Positions 46,318 through 54,416 of a DNA stretch of 64,000 nt are shown here, in pieces. The notes beneath the pieces are model-generated. The model saw only the letters and a list, made by a program, of their open reading frames with translations, was not told the DNA's origin and searched no databases. Every line of letters starts with the position of its first letter. The first letter of the stretch is position 1. The stretch comes from Bacillota bacterium. Lineage in GTDB: Bacteria > Bacillota > Clostridia > Lachnospirales > Lachnospiraceae. The stretch covers positions 1 through 64,000 of the forward strand of contig JAEWIZ010000027.1 of assembly GCA_023386815.1 (NCBI GenBank), read 5' to 3'. Made by a program: the position numbers and the translations under genes.

Positions 46318-46322
46318 TGCCA

Positions 46323-47753
46323 TTAAGAGTTAAAAATAAGTGTCTTGGTAATAACGGGTACTACCCTGCCATTCGCCATCGGTTCCCCTATGTCGATATA
46401 GTCACCTTCTCGCGCATAAATTCCGTCAATACATATCACATCCTTTCTTCTATCTAAAAGTACATTTAGAGCATTACCAAGAACCTTACCTATATCATTT
46501 TCAATAATTAGTACCAATGGGTATTCACTCGCTATCAGCTCTCCTGCCCCCCTTGCAATGGACTGTGCAAGAATCTGAACATCTGCGAAGCTGGTGTGGT
46601 ATCTGCCGGTCAGGGAAATCGCCACCGGTTCCAGCTTTCCCTCAGAATAAAACATCGGTATTAGAGTGGATATGGACTCACTGATTGCATTTGTCCCCTT
46701 CTCCTCTTCCTCGGGGATACGAAGTACCGGCATATTCTTAATGGGCAGCTGCTCCTTTACATATGCGATTGTACTTCCGCTGACATTGGTCGTATGAATT
46801 CCGGCTCCGATTACGGTAGCACGTATTGTCTCGGTTACAGAGCAGAGCTTGATCTTTTTAAAGTCCTTATGCTCCTTGATTGTTTTTCCCAGTAAAACAC
46901 CGATATCCCCATAGCGAAAGACATCTTTCTCCTCAGCCGAATAGATACAATCCGCAACTCCTCCGGAAAAAGTAACGGCACGAACCTCATAATTCTCCGG
47001 TAAGGGTGCACCTAAGTTAGTGTATATCTTCCGGTGATCGACACCCCTGGACTGAAGGTTAACGGCCTGAGCCAGCTGATCCGCCATCAGCCGACATATA
47101 TCAGAAAGCTTTCCGAGATCTGCCGGATCCCCTACTTCCAGATGGATGCCGTTGTCCCTCGCCAGCTTATGTATCTTGTCAAAGATATAGGTTATTCTGT
47201 GATTGTCAATTCGGATTAGCCGCCCACCGATATCCAGACAGGAGACACCTTTTATCTTTCCCTTCTGAAATACAGCTATATTACTCGTTCCTCCACCGAT
47301 ATCCAGATTAGCGATCATATCTTCCTCTTGCTCGGATATCAAATCTGTTCCGGCTCCTTTCGCCGCCAGTACTGATTCCAGATCGGGTCCTGCGGTCGCA
47401 ACCACAAAATCTCCTGCCATATCACTCAGCGTCTTAAGTACTAGATTTGCATTCTTTTTTCTCGCTGTGTCACCGGTAATAATGACCGCCCCAGTCTTAA
47501 GCATATCGGGCGTTATATTCGCTTTACGGTATTCCTGGGTAATGATCTGTTTTACCGCCTCCACATCAATCTCCGTCTGAGAAACCAACGGTGTGAAATA
47601 AATCCCGCTACGGTAAACCACTTCCTTCTCGACGATACTGATCCGGGGCACCGTGTAGCTACTGGCCAGATTCTCAATGACCAGTCTGCAAAAGATCAAC
47701 TGGGTAGTTGAGGTCCCGATATCAATACCTACGCTTAATATTACTTCCTTCAT
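46323..47753 (-). CDS. eutA: EutA, reactivating factor of ethanolamine ammonia-lyase
   Basis: A 476 aa ATPase that exchanges damaged cobalamin on EutBC. The ATG at 47753 is preferred: AAAAGGAG lies 8 nt upstream; an ATG 15 codons earlier has none. Actin/Hsp70-like motifs: SVGIDIGTSTTQLIF and NLDIGGGTSNIAVF. It follows a terminator in the eutW-eutA gap, so its expression and that of all later genes may depend on antitermination. Confidence 0.94.
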   Translation of the reverse strand: MKEVILSVGIDIGTSTTQLIFCRLVIENLASSYTVPRISIVEKEVVYRSGIYFTPLVSQTEIDVEAVKQIITQEYRKANITPDMLKTGAVIITGDTARKKNANLVLKTLSDMAGDFVVATAGPDLESVLAAKGAGTDLISEQEEDMIANLDIGGGTSNIAVFQKGKIKGVSCLDIGGRLIRIDNHRITYIFDKIHKLARDNGIHLEVGDPADLGKLSDICRLMADQLAQAVNLQSRGVDHRKIYTNLGAPLPENYEVRAVTFSGGVADCIYSAEEKDVFRYGDIGVLLGKTIKEHKDFKKIKLCSVTETIRATVIGAGIHTTNVSGSTIAYVKEQLPIKNMPVLRIPEEEEKGTNAISESISTLIPMFYSEGKLEPVAISLTGRYHTSFADVQILAQSIARGAGELIASEYPLVLIIENDIGKVLGNALNVLLDRRKDVICIDGIYAREGDYIDIGEPMANGRVVPVITKTLIFNS

Positions 47754-47814
47754 GTAAATACTCCTTTTCGCAGACGAAGCTATTCCGTCTGATTTCAATT
47801 TCTGCAGTAATTTC

Positions 47815-47852
47815 GTAGGTGTAACTTCTTTGATACTACAAATTTCACCTAC
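47815..47852 (-). promoter_or_regulatory. Second hairpin in the eutA leader
   Basis: GTAGGTG (47815-47821) and CACCTAC (47846-47852) pair around 24 nt. The loop side contains AAAGAA flanked by partly pairing GTATC and GTTAC, a hexaloop-like sequence with A at 1 and G at 4. It is downstream of the terminator, not overlapping it, so an ANTAR-binding role is only a possibility. Confidence 0.35.
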
Positions 47853-47912
47853 AAGAGAAATTGTGTTGTTATGAACAAGATAAATCAGTAAACCGATTCA
47901 CTATTGTAAACT

Positions 47913-47956
47913 AAAAAACCGGAGCGCAGTACTCCTAGGGAATACTACTGCTCCGG
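47913..47956 (-). terminator. Intrinsic terminator between eutW and eutA
   Basis: On the minus strand CCGGAGC...GCTCCGG (arms 47919-47925 and 47950-47956) with further pairing inside, followed by TTTTTT (47913-47918). It lies 30 bp past the eutW stop and inside the operon. EutV-type ANTAR regulators act by preventing such terminators, so conditional read-through is likely. I could not identify the tandem hexaloop pair with confidence. Confidence 0.85.
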
Positions 47957-47985
47957 ACTTCAACGTTCCAGTTTCTACGACGGTG

Positions 47986-49422
47986 TTACGTCACACCGAC
48001 GATATCAATTGTTTTATTCAAAAAATCAAAGGTTGCTGTTGTACCATGCTTACCCGATTTTATTTTTAAATTGCCGTGAAGCTTATCCTCTACCAAAGAT
48101 TGGACAATCTTTAGACCCAATCCTTCCTGTTTAATATTCTCCACATCAAAGCCATGCCCGTTATCGGATACATTAATCCTGGAATACAGGGAACCCTTCG
48201 TCACATTAATTCTGACTTTCCCTTTATCCCCCTTGGCAAAGGCATATTTCAGGGAATTCTGGAGTAATTCGTTAATCACCAGGGCTACGGAGGTTGCTAT
48301 CTCCGACTCCACTTCAAAATCATCCCCTTCCAGAAGAACCTCGATGCTGTATTGAGGCTGATAAAAATATCGGGTCACATTGTTCTTAATATTTAATATG
48401 ACATCTCCGATTTTTACATAGTCAATACCGCTCTGAGATAATAGGTGATGTGTTACAGAGATGGACAAGATGCGATCCATGGTCTCCTTCAGTACGTTTT
48501 TTGTCTCGTCGTTCTCCGTCCTTCTGATTTGAAGACGCAGCAGGGATGCAATGGTCTGCAGATTATTTTTAATCCTATGGTGCATCTCCTTGATTGCCAC
48601 TGATTTCAGAATTAGCTCCTTCTCCTGCTTGCGCATCCAGGTCATATCCCGTATAATTACGGCAAACTCCACATCATTCCTTCCAATATAAATATTGCTA
48701 ATACTGAGCGTGTACTTGCCCACTGTTATCTCAGTAAATATATTTTTCTGGTTTCCGTTCACGGGCTTTACCTTGCCCTGATCGGATTTGATAAGGCAGA
48801 TATTCTCATAGGACTGCCCCAGCACATCTTCAATATATCCAAGATTATGATACAAATCTTTAGCTATGGAATTACGGAAGGTTACAGCCCCTTCCTGATT
48901 TACCATAATGAGTGCCTCTTCAATGCATTCTGTCAGCCAGCTGTTTTCATTGCCCATATGAGTCAGGACATTGGCTATGGTTTTATAGCTCTGCTCCGAT
49001 AATTGAAGACGCTCACCGATGGTGTACTGTTCCTCCATGCGCTTTTCCCGGATGAGTGTTCCGATAAGCCTTTCTCCGTTCTTAATCGGTTCCACCGACT
49101 GAATTACATAAGTATTCTCCTGGGTCAACGCTTTCATATGCTTCGTGGGAACCCCAAGTCTTGCAGTCCTGGCTACCGCCGGTTCATTCTCTTTCTTTGC
49201 CATCATGCCGACAACACTGTTCTTATAGGAGGACGGAACTCCGGAAGGCTTAGCCTCTGCTACCACAACTGAATCTCCGTTATCTAGGGGACAGTCGATG
49301 AAAGCATCCGCATCTTCCAGATTTGCCAGAGATTGAAGAACGGTTGACATAATTCTGATACTCCCGATTTCGTCATCGGTCAGATCAGTATATTGCTTGC
49401 AAAGCTCATAGATAATATCCAT
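47986..49422 (-). CDS. eutW: EutW, ethanolamine-sensing histidine kinase
   Basis: A 478 aa soluble kinase. The N-terminal ~140 residues resemble the PdtaS/GAF-like sensor. A PAS-like domain covers about 160-265. HisKA_2 has KEMHHRIKNNLQT (His281/282). The ATPase domain has NELLQNSLKYAF and DNGHGFD. In Enterococcus faecalis EutW autophosphorylates with ethanolamine and phosphorylates EutV. Six bp after eutV. Confidence 0.94.
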   Translation of the reverse strand: MDIIYELCKQYTDLTDDEIGSIRIMSTVLQSLANLEDADAFIDCPLDNGDSVVVAEAKPSGVPSSYKNSVVGMMAKKENEPAVARTARLGVPTKHMKALTQENTYVIQSVEPIKNGERLIGTLIREKRMEEQYTIGERLQLSEQSYKTIANVLTHMGNENSWLTECIEEALIMVNQEGAVTFRNSIAKDLYHNLGYIEDVLGQSYENICLIKSDQGKVKPVNGNQKNIFTEITVGKYTLSISNIYIGRNDVEFAVIIRDMTWMRKQEKELILKSVAIKEMHHRIKNNLQTIASLLRLQIRRTENDETKNVLKETMDRILSISVTHHLLSQSGIDYVKIGDVILNIKNNVTRYFYQPQYSIEVLLEGDDFEVESEIATSVALVINELLQNSLKYAFAKGDKGKVRINVTKGSLYSRINVSDNGHGFDVENIKQEGLGLKIVQSLVEDKLHGNLKIKSGKHGTTATFDFLNKTIDIVGVT

Positions 49423-49428
49423 ATCCGC

Positions 49429-50013
49429 CTAAGCTCCCGCCTTCATCAGTATAATTTCTGCAACTCTCTTCATTGATATTTCTTTTTTTCTACTAACACT
49501 CCTGATATAATCGTAAGCATCCTGCTCGCTTAGATTACATTGGCTCATAATAATTCCTTTTGCCTTTTCTATCGCTTTACGATTCTCCAGACGTTCTGAT
49601 ACCTCTTTATAATCCTGCCGCAGTTTTTTCATCTCCCTGCTTCTTGCCACGGCCAATTCTATGCTTGGTATTAAGGACTTTTCATCAATCGGTTTTACCA
49701 GATAACCACCGACTCCGCTTCTCTTGGCTCCTTCGATAAATTCCTTTTCATTATAAGCAGTTAATAATACAACGGTCTCTGCCAGACCTTCCTCATGTAT
49801 AATTCTAGCTGCCGATATTCCGTCCAGCAAAGGCATCTTAATATCCAGCAGTACCAAATCCGGATTATTCTTCCTGCAAAGCTCGATGGCATCAAAGCCA
49901 TCTCCTGCCTCTCCAAGCACATGGCAACCCTTACTCTCCAGCATTTCCTTCAGATCCATTCTGGTGATCGGTTCATCGTCAATTACAACAACACTTAACC
50001 CTTCCTTTGCCAT
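49429..50013 (-). CDS. eutV: EutV, ANTAR-domain antiterminator response regulator
   Basis: A 194 aa protein. The receiver has phospho-acceptor Asp57 in DLVLLDIKMP and the Lys in LVKPID. The C-terminal ANTAR RNA-binding domain (about 130-190) has RKAIEKAKGIIMSQ and ISMKRVAEIIL. It should stop terminator formation in eut leaders when phosphorylated by EutW. Confidence 0.95.
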   Translation of the reverse strand: MAKEGLSVVVIDDEPITRMDLKEMLESKGCHVLGEAGDGFDAIELCRKNNPDLVLLDIKMPLLDGISAARIIHEEGLAETVVLLTAYNEKEFIEGAKRSGVGGYLVKPIDEKSLIPSIELAVARSREMKKLRQDYKEVSERLENRKAIEKAKGIIMSQCNLSEQDAYDYIRSVSRKKEISMKRVAEIILMKAGA

Positions 50014-50118
50014 CTTTACCTCCCATTATTTCTAACTTATTTTCTGTTTTACCACTAAGTTACAGTGCTTGGAAAATTCTTAAGGGATAATCCTTCGATG
50101 TCAATCTTATAACACAGG

Positions 50119-50577
50119 TCACTTTTCTTCTTTCTTCTTTAGAAAACTTAAGTACTGAAACAACTCACTAAATCCACTACCTGTAATGCTGCTTATTACA
50201 AATACTTTCTCTGCCCCGGCCATTTCCAGAAACCGCACCGCCTCTGCTACCTGAGCCTCTGTTGCAATATCCTCCTTGGTAACCAGGCCGATTGCCGGCT
50301 TTGCAAAAGAGCTGGCATATGCCGGTGGAAACATGGTTCCGTTCTCAGTTGCATCCTGAACCAACAGAAGGAGGTCTGCATCTACCGAAGCCACCGTGAG
50401 AGCCCCACGCATTCTTGCACGTTCTAAGTATTCTCCCGGTGTATCAATGATGCTACTATTCACCACCTGTATGGTCTGGGTTTTATGATATATGATATCC
50501 TCCTGATTAATACGTTGACAGAAGGTTGTCTTTCCTGCCGCGGAACGGCCAATCAGTATTACTGTTTTATTATCCAT
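50119..50577 (-). CDS. eutP: EutP, GTPase-like eut protein
   Basis: A 152 aa P-loop protein. Walker A GRSAAGKTTF (about 10-19) and DTPGEYLE as G3. Member of the EutP/PduV family, reported to have acetate kinase activity in some species. It lies between eutS and eutV. Confidence 0.92.
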   Translation of the reverse strand: MDNKTVILIGRSAAGKTTFCQRINQEDIIYHKTQTIQVVNSSIIDTPGEYLERARMRGALTVASVDADLLLLVQDATENGTMFPPAYASSFAKPAIGLVTKEDIATEAQVAEAVRFLEMAGAEKVFVISSITGSGFSELFQYLSFLKKKEEK

Positions 50578-50637
50578 TAACGTACCGTACCCGTCCTTAA
50601 GTTAGTTAATGCCTCTATTATAGAGTATGTCTTACTC

Positions 50638-50988
50638 TTAAGATTTAGTAATAGAAGTTGGAGCAAATCCCAAAACTGAGCAGAGCATATGTATTACATC
50701 ATGCAGCGCCGCTTCTACAGCCGCTACATCTCCCGTAATCACCAGTGATCCGCTGAACCGGTCGACAAAGCCGATGGTCACATTCGCCGCTTTGCTTGCT
50801 ACGTCTGCAGCGATGATCGCACCTTCCGAGGGAGTTATGGTAAAAATACCTATGGCTCCTTCTCCCTTCACCAATCCCATCTTGCCGTACAGATCCTGCA
50901 CCGGGTTTGCTATGATATGTGCCAGCGTAACCTGCTTGCCGGGAACAAACTCCTGTATAATCCGTTTCTTTTCATCTAATTCAATCAA
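50638..50988 (-). CDS. eutS: BMC-H shell protein EutS (circularly permuted)
   Basis: A 116 aa permuted BMC-domain protein, starting at a TTG. Conserved IIQEFVPGKQVTLAHIIANP and ITPSEGAIIAADVASKAANV. First gene of the operon. GGAGGG lies about 11 nt before the TTG, a rather long spacing; no other in-frame start fits. Confidence 0.93.
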   Translation of the reverse strand: MIELDEKKRIIQEFVPGKQVTLAHIIANPVQDLYGKMGLVKGEGAIGIFTITPSEGAIIAADVASKAANVTIGFVDRFSGSLVITGDVAAVEAALHDVIHMLCSVLGFAPTSITKS

Positions 50989-51117
50989 GCAGCAACCACC
51001 CTCCTATTATTTTTGGACACAAATAACCCCTTGAATATACAAGGAGCTATCATCACTCTAAGAATAGAAAAGCACTAACGTCGCGCTAATCTGCTTATTC
51101 AATTTCAATCTACATTT

Positions 51118-51146
51118 AGATTATCATGCTTAAGCATTTTTGTCAA
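51118..51146 (-). promoter_or_regulatory. Sigma-A promoter of the eut operon
   Basis: On the minus strand: TTGACA (51141-51146), 17-bp spacer, TAATCT (51118-51123). The spacer holds a 12-bp palindrome ATGCTTAAGCAT (51126-51137), a possible operator. The roughly 120-nt leader to eutS holds a small hairpin CCTTG/CAAGG at about 51030-51045 but no good terminator. Confidence 0.75.
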
Positions 51147-51288
51147 CTTTATACTATGAAAATCATTATAATAATATTTATTTGTAACTTATCACGTCAT
51201 TTTTCACCTATGGCGGAAATTTCTTTGGGCAATAATCTAGTTTTATCAGCGATTCAACTATACTATGTCAACCTTTTGCATTTGCCGT

Positions 51289-51921
51289 CTAAAAGCTGAT
51301 GATCCCCATATGATCCAGTAATATTTTTACCCCCATTAAAACCAGTATAATACCACCAGCAAGTTCAGCTCTTGATTTGAATTTTACACCGAATATGTTA
51401 CCGATCCTTACACCCACCATGGACAATGTGAGCGTGATAATTCCAATGGATGAAATGGCGGAGACAATATTAACCTCAAGAAAAGCAAATGACACGCCTA
51501 CTGCCAGTGCGTCAATGCTTGTGGCAACCGCTAGAGGCAGCATTTGAGCAGGCTTTAAAGAGGCTTCCTTACTACCCGGACGCTCTCCACCAGGACATTC
51601 CCTGTCTCTGCAGGCCCCAGTAGGACATATCCTATCTGGACATCCTTCTTTTTTAAAGCTTTCCACAATCATATTGCCCCCGATAATACAGAGCAAGGCA
51701 AATGCTATCCAGTGATCATACGCGATTATTTTATCGGCAAACTGTGTAGCCAGCATATATCCGATCAGCGGCATAACAGCTTGAAATGACCCAAAATACA
51801 AACCGATAATAAGTGCTTTTTTCATGGTTGCTTTCGCCATGGTCAGCCCGGTGCAAATGGCTACAGCAAAGGCGTCCATAGAAAGTCCAATCGCAATAAG
51901 GAATAGTTCTAGTAGATTCAT
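51289..51921 (-). CDS. mntP: Manganese efflux pump MntP with a Cys-repeat loop
   Basis: A 210 aa membrane protein with six helices. The ATG at 51921 has AAAGGAG upstream; an ATG 15 codons earlier lies inside the leader terminator. Metal-site motifs SMDAFAVAIC and SIDALAVG are both present. An inserted hydrophilic loop between helices 3 and 4 has Cys94, 99, 104 and 109 at exact five-residue steps. It exports Mn2+, and a yybP-ykoY riboswitch precedes it. Confidence 0.94.
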   Translation of the reverse strand: MNLLELFLIAIGLSMDAFAVAICTGLTMAKATMKKALIIGLYFGSFQAVMPLIGYMLATQFADKIIAYDHWIAFALLCIIGGNMIVESFKKEGCPDRICPTGACRDRECPGGERPGSKEASLKPAQMLPLAVATSIDALAVGVSFAFLEVNIVSAISSIGIITLTLSMVGVRIGNIFGVKFKSRAELAGGIILVLMGVKILLDHMGIISF

Positions 51922-51953
51922 GGTAAATTCTCCTTTATAAAAAACATTTGCAA

Positions 51954-51990
51954 ACAAAAAACCCATGTATAGCTGTAAAAGTTATACATG
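51954..51990 (-). terminator. Expression-platform terminator of the mntP riboswitch
   Basis: Arms 51981-51990 and 51964-51973 (CATGTATAAC/GCTATACATG, one mismatch) followed by GGGTTTTTT. Between the aptamer and the mntP ribosome site, as expected for manganese-switched termination. Confidence 0.8.
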
Positions 51991-52087
51991 AGTCTCGTTT
52001 TTTAAGACAAGCCAGACCGTTGCCGATCAGTATGTTGACTTGCCGCGCAAATTCGCACTAACTACTCCCTCACGGGTTTCTTCAATT
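51991..52087 (-). ncRNA. yybP-ykoY manganese riboswitch
   Basis: The minus-strand leader has GAGGGAGTAG near the 5' end, then TCAACATACTGATCGG and CAACGGTCTGGC, the conserved yybP-ykoY core (about 52010-52040). It binds Mn2+ and turns on mntP. Boundaries are approximate. Confidence 0.87.
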
Positions 52088-52093
52088 TGTAAT

Positions 52094-52122
52094 ACTATAT
52101 CATAATATTGGGCAAAGTTCAA
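52094..52122 (-). promoter_or_regulatory. Sigma-A promoter of the mntP transcript
   Basis: Minus strand TTGAAC (52117-52122), 17-bp spacer, TATAGT (52094-52099). Start near 52087, exactly at the aptamer's 5' side. Confidence 0.7.
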
Positions 52123-52280
52123 GTTATCGAACAATATAGTTTTACAACGACCCCCTTCTAAATGCAATAGGCATAGACATGTTAATAACTGTTTTCGAAT
52201 ACTTGATTATGATTTCATATTCCCTCTTCTTGACTTCATATTTATCAACATATTATGTATTTAAATACGTTCAATTTATG

Positions 52281-52655
52281 TCATCTCCTGCATAGGCAGA
52301 ACGGATGCCCCTCTGGGTCAAGCATCGTCACGTAATGTTCATCGCCAAACTGTGAAGCAGACTTGGATGCACCGAGACGGATTGCATCCTCCACGGCTGT
52401 GAGTAAATCATCTACTTGAAAGTTGAAGTGCATTTGCTTCTGTTGCTTGGCGTGCTCTTCTGGCCAAACAGGTGGTTCATACGGTATATCATCTGGTTCG
52501 GCAAATAGAATTATCATGCCATTATTGGTTTTAAGTGCCAAGCAATCAAAAGCTATCGTCTTTTCCCATCCTGTGAGCATAGCGTAAAATTCACGAGCTC
52601 GATGAGCATTTGTACAATCAATTGTTAAGTCGCCAATGGTAATATCTTCAATCAC
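52281..52655 (-). CDS. VOC-superfamily glyoxalase-like protein
   Basis: A 124 aa protein with IDCTNAHRAREFYAMLTGWE and the C-terminal DEHYVTMLDPEGHPFCLCRR, typical of the glyoxalase-like VOC group. Metal ligands are not complete, so binding or resistance rather than isomerase activity is possible. Single gene. Confidence 0.82.
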   Translation of the reverse strand: MIEDITIGDLTIDCTNAHRAREFYAMLTGWEKTIAFDCLALKTNNGMIILFAEPDDIPYEPPVWPEEHAKQQKQMHFNFQVDDLLTAVEDAIRLGASKSASQFGDEHYVTMLDPEGHPFCLCRR

Positions 52656-52737
52656 AAAAAATCTCTCCTATTCATAATATAATAACACTAAATTCGCTTT
52701 AGATAACGATTATGTCATAGCTCCATATGTCAAAATA

Positions 52738-53109
52738 CTATTGTACAAAGATAGTATTAAATGTTTCATCTTTACCATCTATTGAAATTTGAATTGTGTC
52801 AAATAAGGAATTAGAATTAATCTTATATACGTAATCCTGTGGTTGATTCAATTCCTCTGTCTCAAAGATGATAGTTAAAACTTTATTTTTAATAGAGTAA
52901 GACAATGTATGAATTCCTTTTTCGACACCCCGATATATGATTAATTTCTTTTTTGAACTATTAATCCCATAAATTCCTTGTTCTGTTTTTCCATTCATGG
53001 TTTCAATGATTTGATTTGACATTTTATATGGTTCAACTAATTCGGTATTCTTTTTACATCCTGTTAAAACCAGTAAAAATACTATTAGTAAAAGTATTTT
53101 TCTATGCAT
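52738..53109 (-). CDS. Small lipoprotein, unknown function
   Basis: A 123 aa protein. Signal peptide KILLLIVFLLVLTGC with lipobox LTGC (Cys18). The rest is beta-rich, with no family I know. It heads downstream of two other membrane or exported unknown genes on the same strand and may form an operon with them. Confidence 0.7.
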   Translation of the reverse strand: MHRKILLLIVFLLVLTGCKKNTELVEPYKMSNQIIETMNGKTEQGIYGINSSKKKLIIYRGVEKGIHTLSYSIKNKVLTIIFETEELNQPQDYVYKINSNSLFDTIQISIDGKDETFNTIFVQ

Positions 53110-53160
53110 ATTTTATTCCCCCAAATATTCATTTGCTTCGTTTTTGCAAACAATGACGAA

Positions 53161-53736
53161 TTAACGATTAAATTTATAATAGTCTTTCAGATAATAATAT
53201 TCCTTGTGTTTTCTATTTAAAAGATCTATCCATGTAATCTCAACTTTATAGTCACCAAAAAATTTGTAAACTTTTTCATCAGTCATTCCATCTAAATAAA
53301 TATCAAGTCCATCAATTAAATGATTATTATTGTCAGTAAAATAATAACTTCCTAATTCGTAGAATTCATCGGCTGTATTATCAAAATATAGTTTATCATC
53401 CAAGTATCTATTAAGATTATCTTTTCTAATGTTAACATCTCTTACCAGAAGGAAAGGCGTTCTAACTTGTAATTCCACTGTTAATAATCTGCAATTTTCC
53501 CGAGTTCTATTTTCTAAAGGAGCATAGCCAACATATCCATTATGTGAATATTGCAAAAATAGGTTATAGTCTTTTTCTGTCACAGGTTTAATTTGAGCTG
53601 TTAAAGATACTTTAGGTTGTACATAAATGGCAAGATAACTTATAAGTGCTGTAAAAAGCAAAATCCTGAGTAGCCGTTTATTACTATTCTTATTTTTAAA
53701 AATGTTTGTAAAATAATCATTAGAAGTTATTTTCAT
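53161..53736 (-). CDS. Membrane-anchored protein, unknown function
   Basis: A 191 aa protein with one N-terminal transmembrane helix (about 22-40, LRILLFTALISYLAIYV) and an external domain rich in Tyr, Asp and Asn. Family not recognised. Codon use is A/T-rich compared with the eut and dna genes around it. Lies between a DUF3784-like and a lipoprotein gene. Confidence 0.65.
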   Translation of the reverse strand: MKITSNDYFTNIFKNKNSNKRLLRILLFTALISYLAIYVQPKVSLTAQIKPVTEKDYNLFLQYSHNGYVGYAPLENRTRENCRLLTVELQVRTPFLLVRDVNIRKDNLNRYLDDKLYFDNTADEFYELGSYYFTDNNNHLIDGLDIYLDGMTDEKVYKFFGDYKVEITWIDLLNRKHKEYYYLKDYYKFNR

Positions 53737-53758
53737 TTGATAGAACCCTTCTTCTATA

Positions 53759-54073
53759 TTAATTATTTTTTTTACATATCGTATTTGAGAAAATTAGCAT
53801 TATTCCTATTATCATTAAATATCCACCTGGGAAAATCCAGTGCAAGTAGTTAGGTAATTCACCATCGAAATATACAAAAGTGGCTAATAAAATAGTCAAA
53901 AGACTAAAACTACAACCCACAATGCTGGACAAACGTTTTACGTTGTATTTTTCTTTTACTTCTTTACTTGCAGTATTATAGCCGGCTATAAGAAAGCTAC
54001 CTCTTCCACTAAGTATAACAATGGATAATACTGCAAACAGAATAACTACTATCCATTCAATCCATGACGACAT
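53759..54073 (-). CDS. DUF3784-like membrane protein
   Basis: A 104 aa protein with three hydrophobic helices. GRGSFLIAGYNTASKEVKEKY is the DUF3784 signature. Function unknown. First of a three-gene unknown cluster; AGGAGG upstream. Confidence 0.8.
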   Translation of the reverse strand: MSSWIEWIVVILFAVLSIVILSGRGSFLIAGYNTASKEVKEKYNVKRLSSIVGCSFSLLTILLATFVYFDGELPNYLHWIFPGGYLMIIGIMLIFSNTICKKNN

Positions 54074-54292
54074 ATATATAACACCTCCTGTAAATATAGC
54101 TCCCCGTATTAATTCGTATAATTTTTACATTCTCTAACACAATTGTAAAGCACCTCCTTCTAATAAGCAACAGTTTATAGGTATATTAATCCAATCCTAA
54201 CTCTAAAAGCCGATTACACTTATAAGGGATTGGGAAAAGAATTAAGGAAATAGGTCTTGGCATTAGAATAATTACTCTTTTGTTCAATCAAA

Positions 54293-54336
54293 AACGCAGG
54301 AGAAAGAGGTGCACGGGGCACGGCTTTTCCTGCGTT
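54293..54336. repeat. 44-bp dispersed palindrome (copy B), likely recR-side terminator
   Basis: Arms AACGCAGGA (54293-54301) and TCCTGCGTT (54328-54336), inner GTGC/GCAC pairing. Nearly the same sequence and length as 33337-33380. It lies about 80 bp past the recR stop. Confidence 0.7.
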
Positions 54337-54397
54337 GTAAAACTATATTTTGTCATTGTAAAACTGTATTTGCTCGTTGTAAGACTTTATTTGTAGG
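54335..54397. repeat. Three imperfect 21-bp tandem repeats
   Basis: Units 54335-54355, 54356-54376, 54377-54397 all fit TTGTAARACTNTATTTG with variable ends. They directly follow the copy B palindrome. Noncoding on either strand as far as I can judge. The rest of the 54074-54416 gap shows no gene. Confidence 0.65.
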
Positions 54398-54416
54398 GGA
54401 CAGATTATACATACCC

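Noticed and set aside
47940..48000. Tandem ANTAR hexaloops overlapping the eutW-eutA terminator
   Set aside because: A GGTGT/ACACC hairpin has a six-base loop GACGTA but starts with G and lacks G at position 4 in the A-start pattern; no clear second member.
50989..51117. Cobalamin riboswitch in the eut leader
   Set aside because: Leader is too short and lacks the B12-box; only a small hairpin is present.
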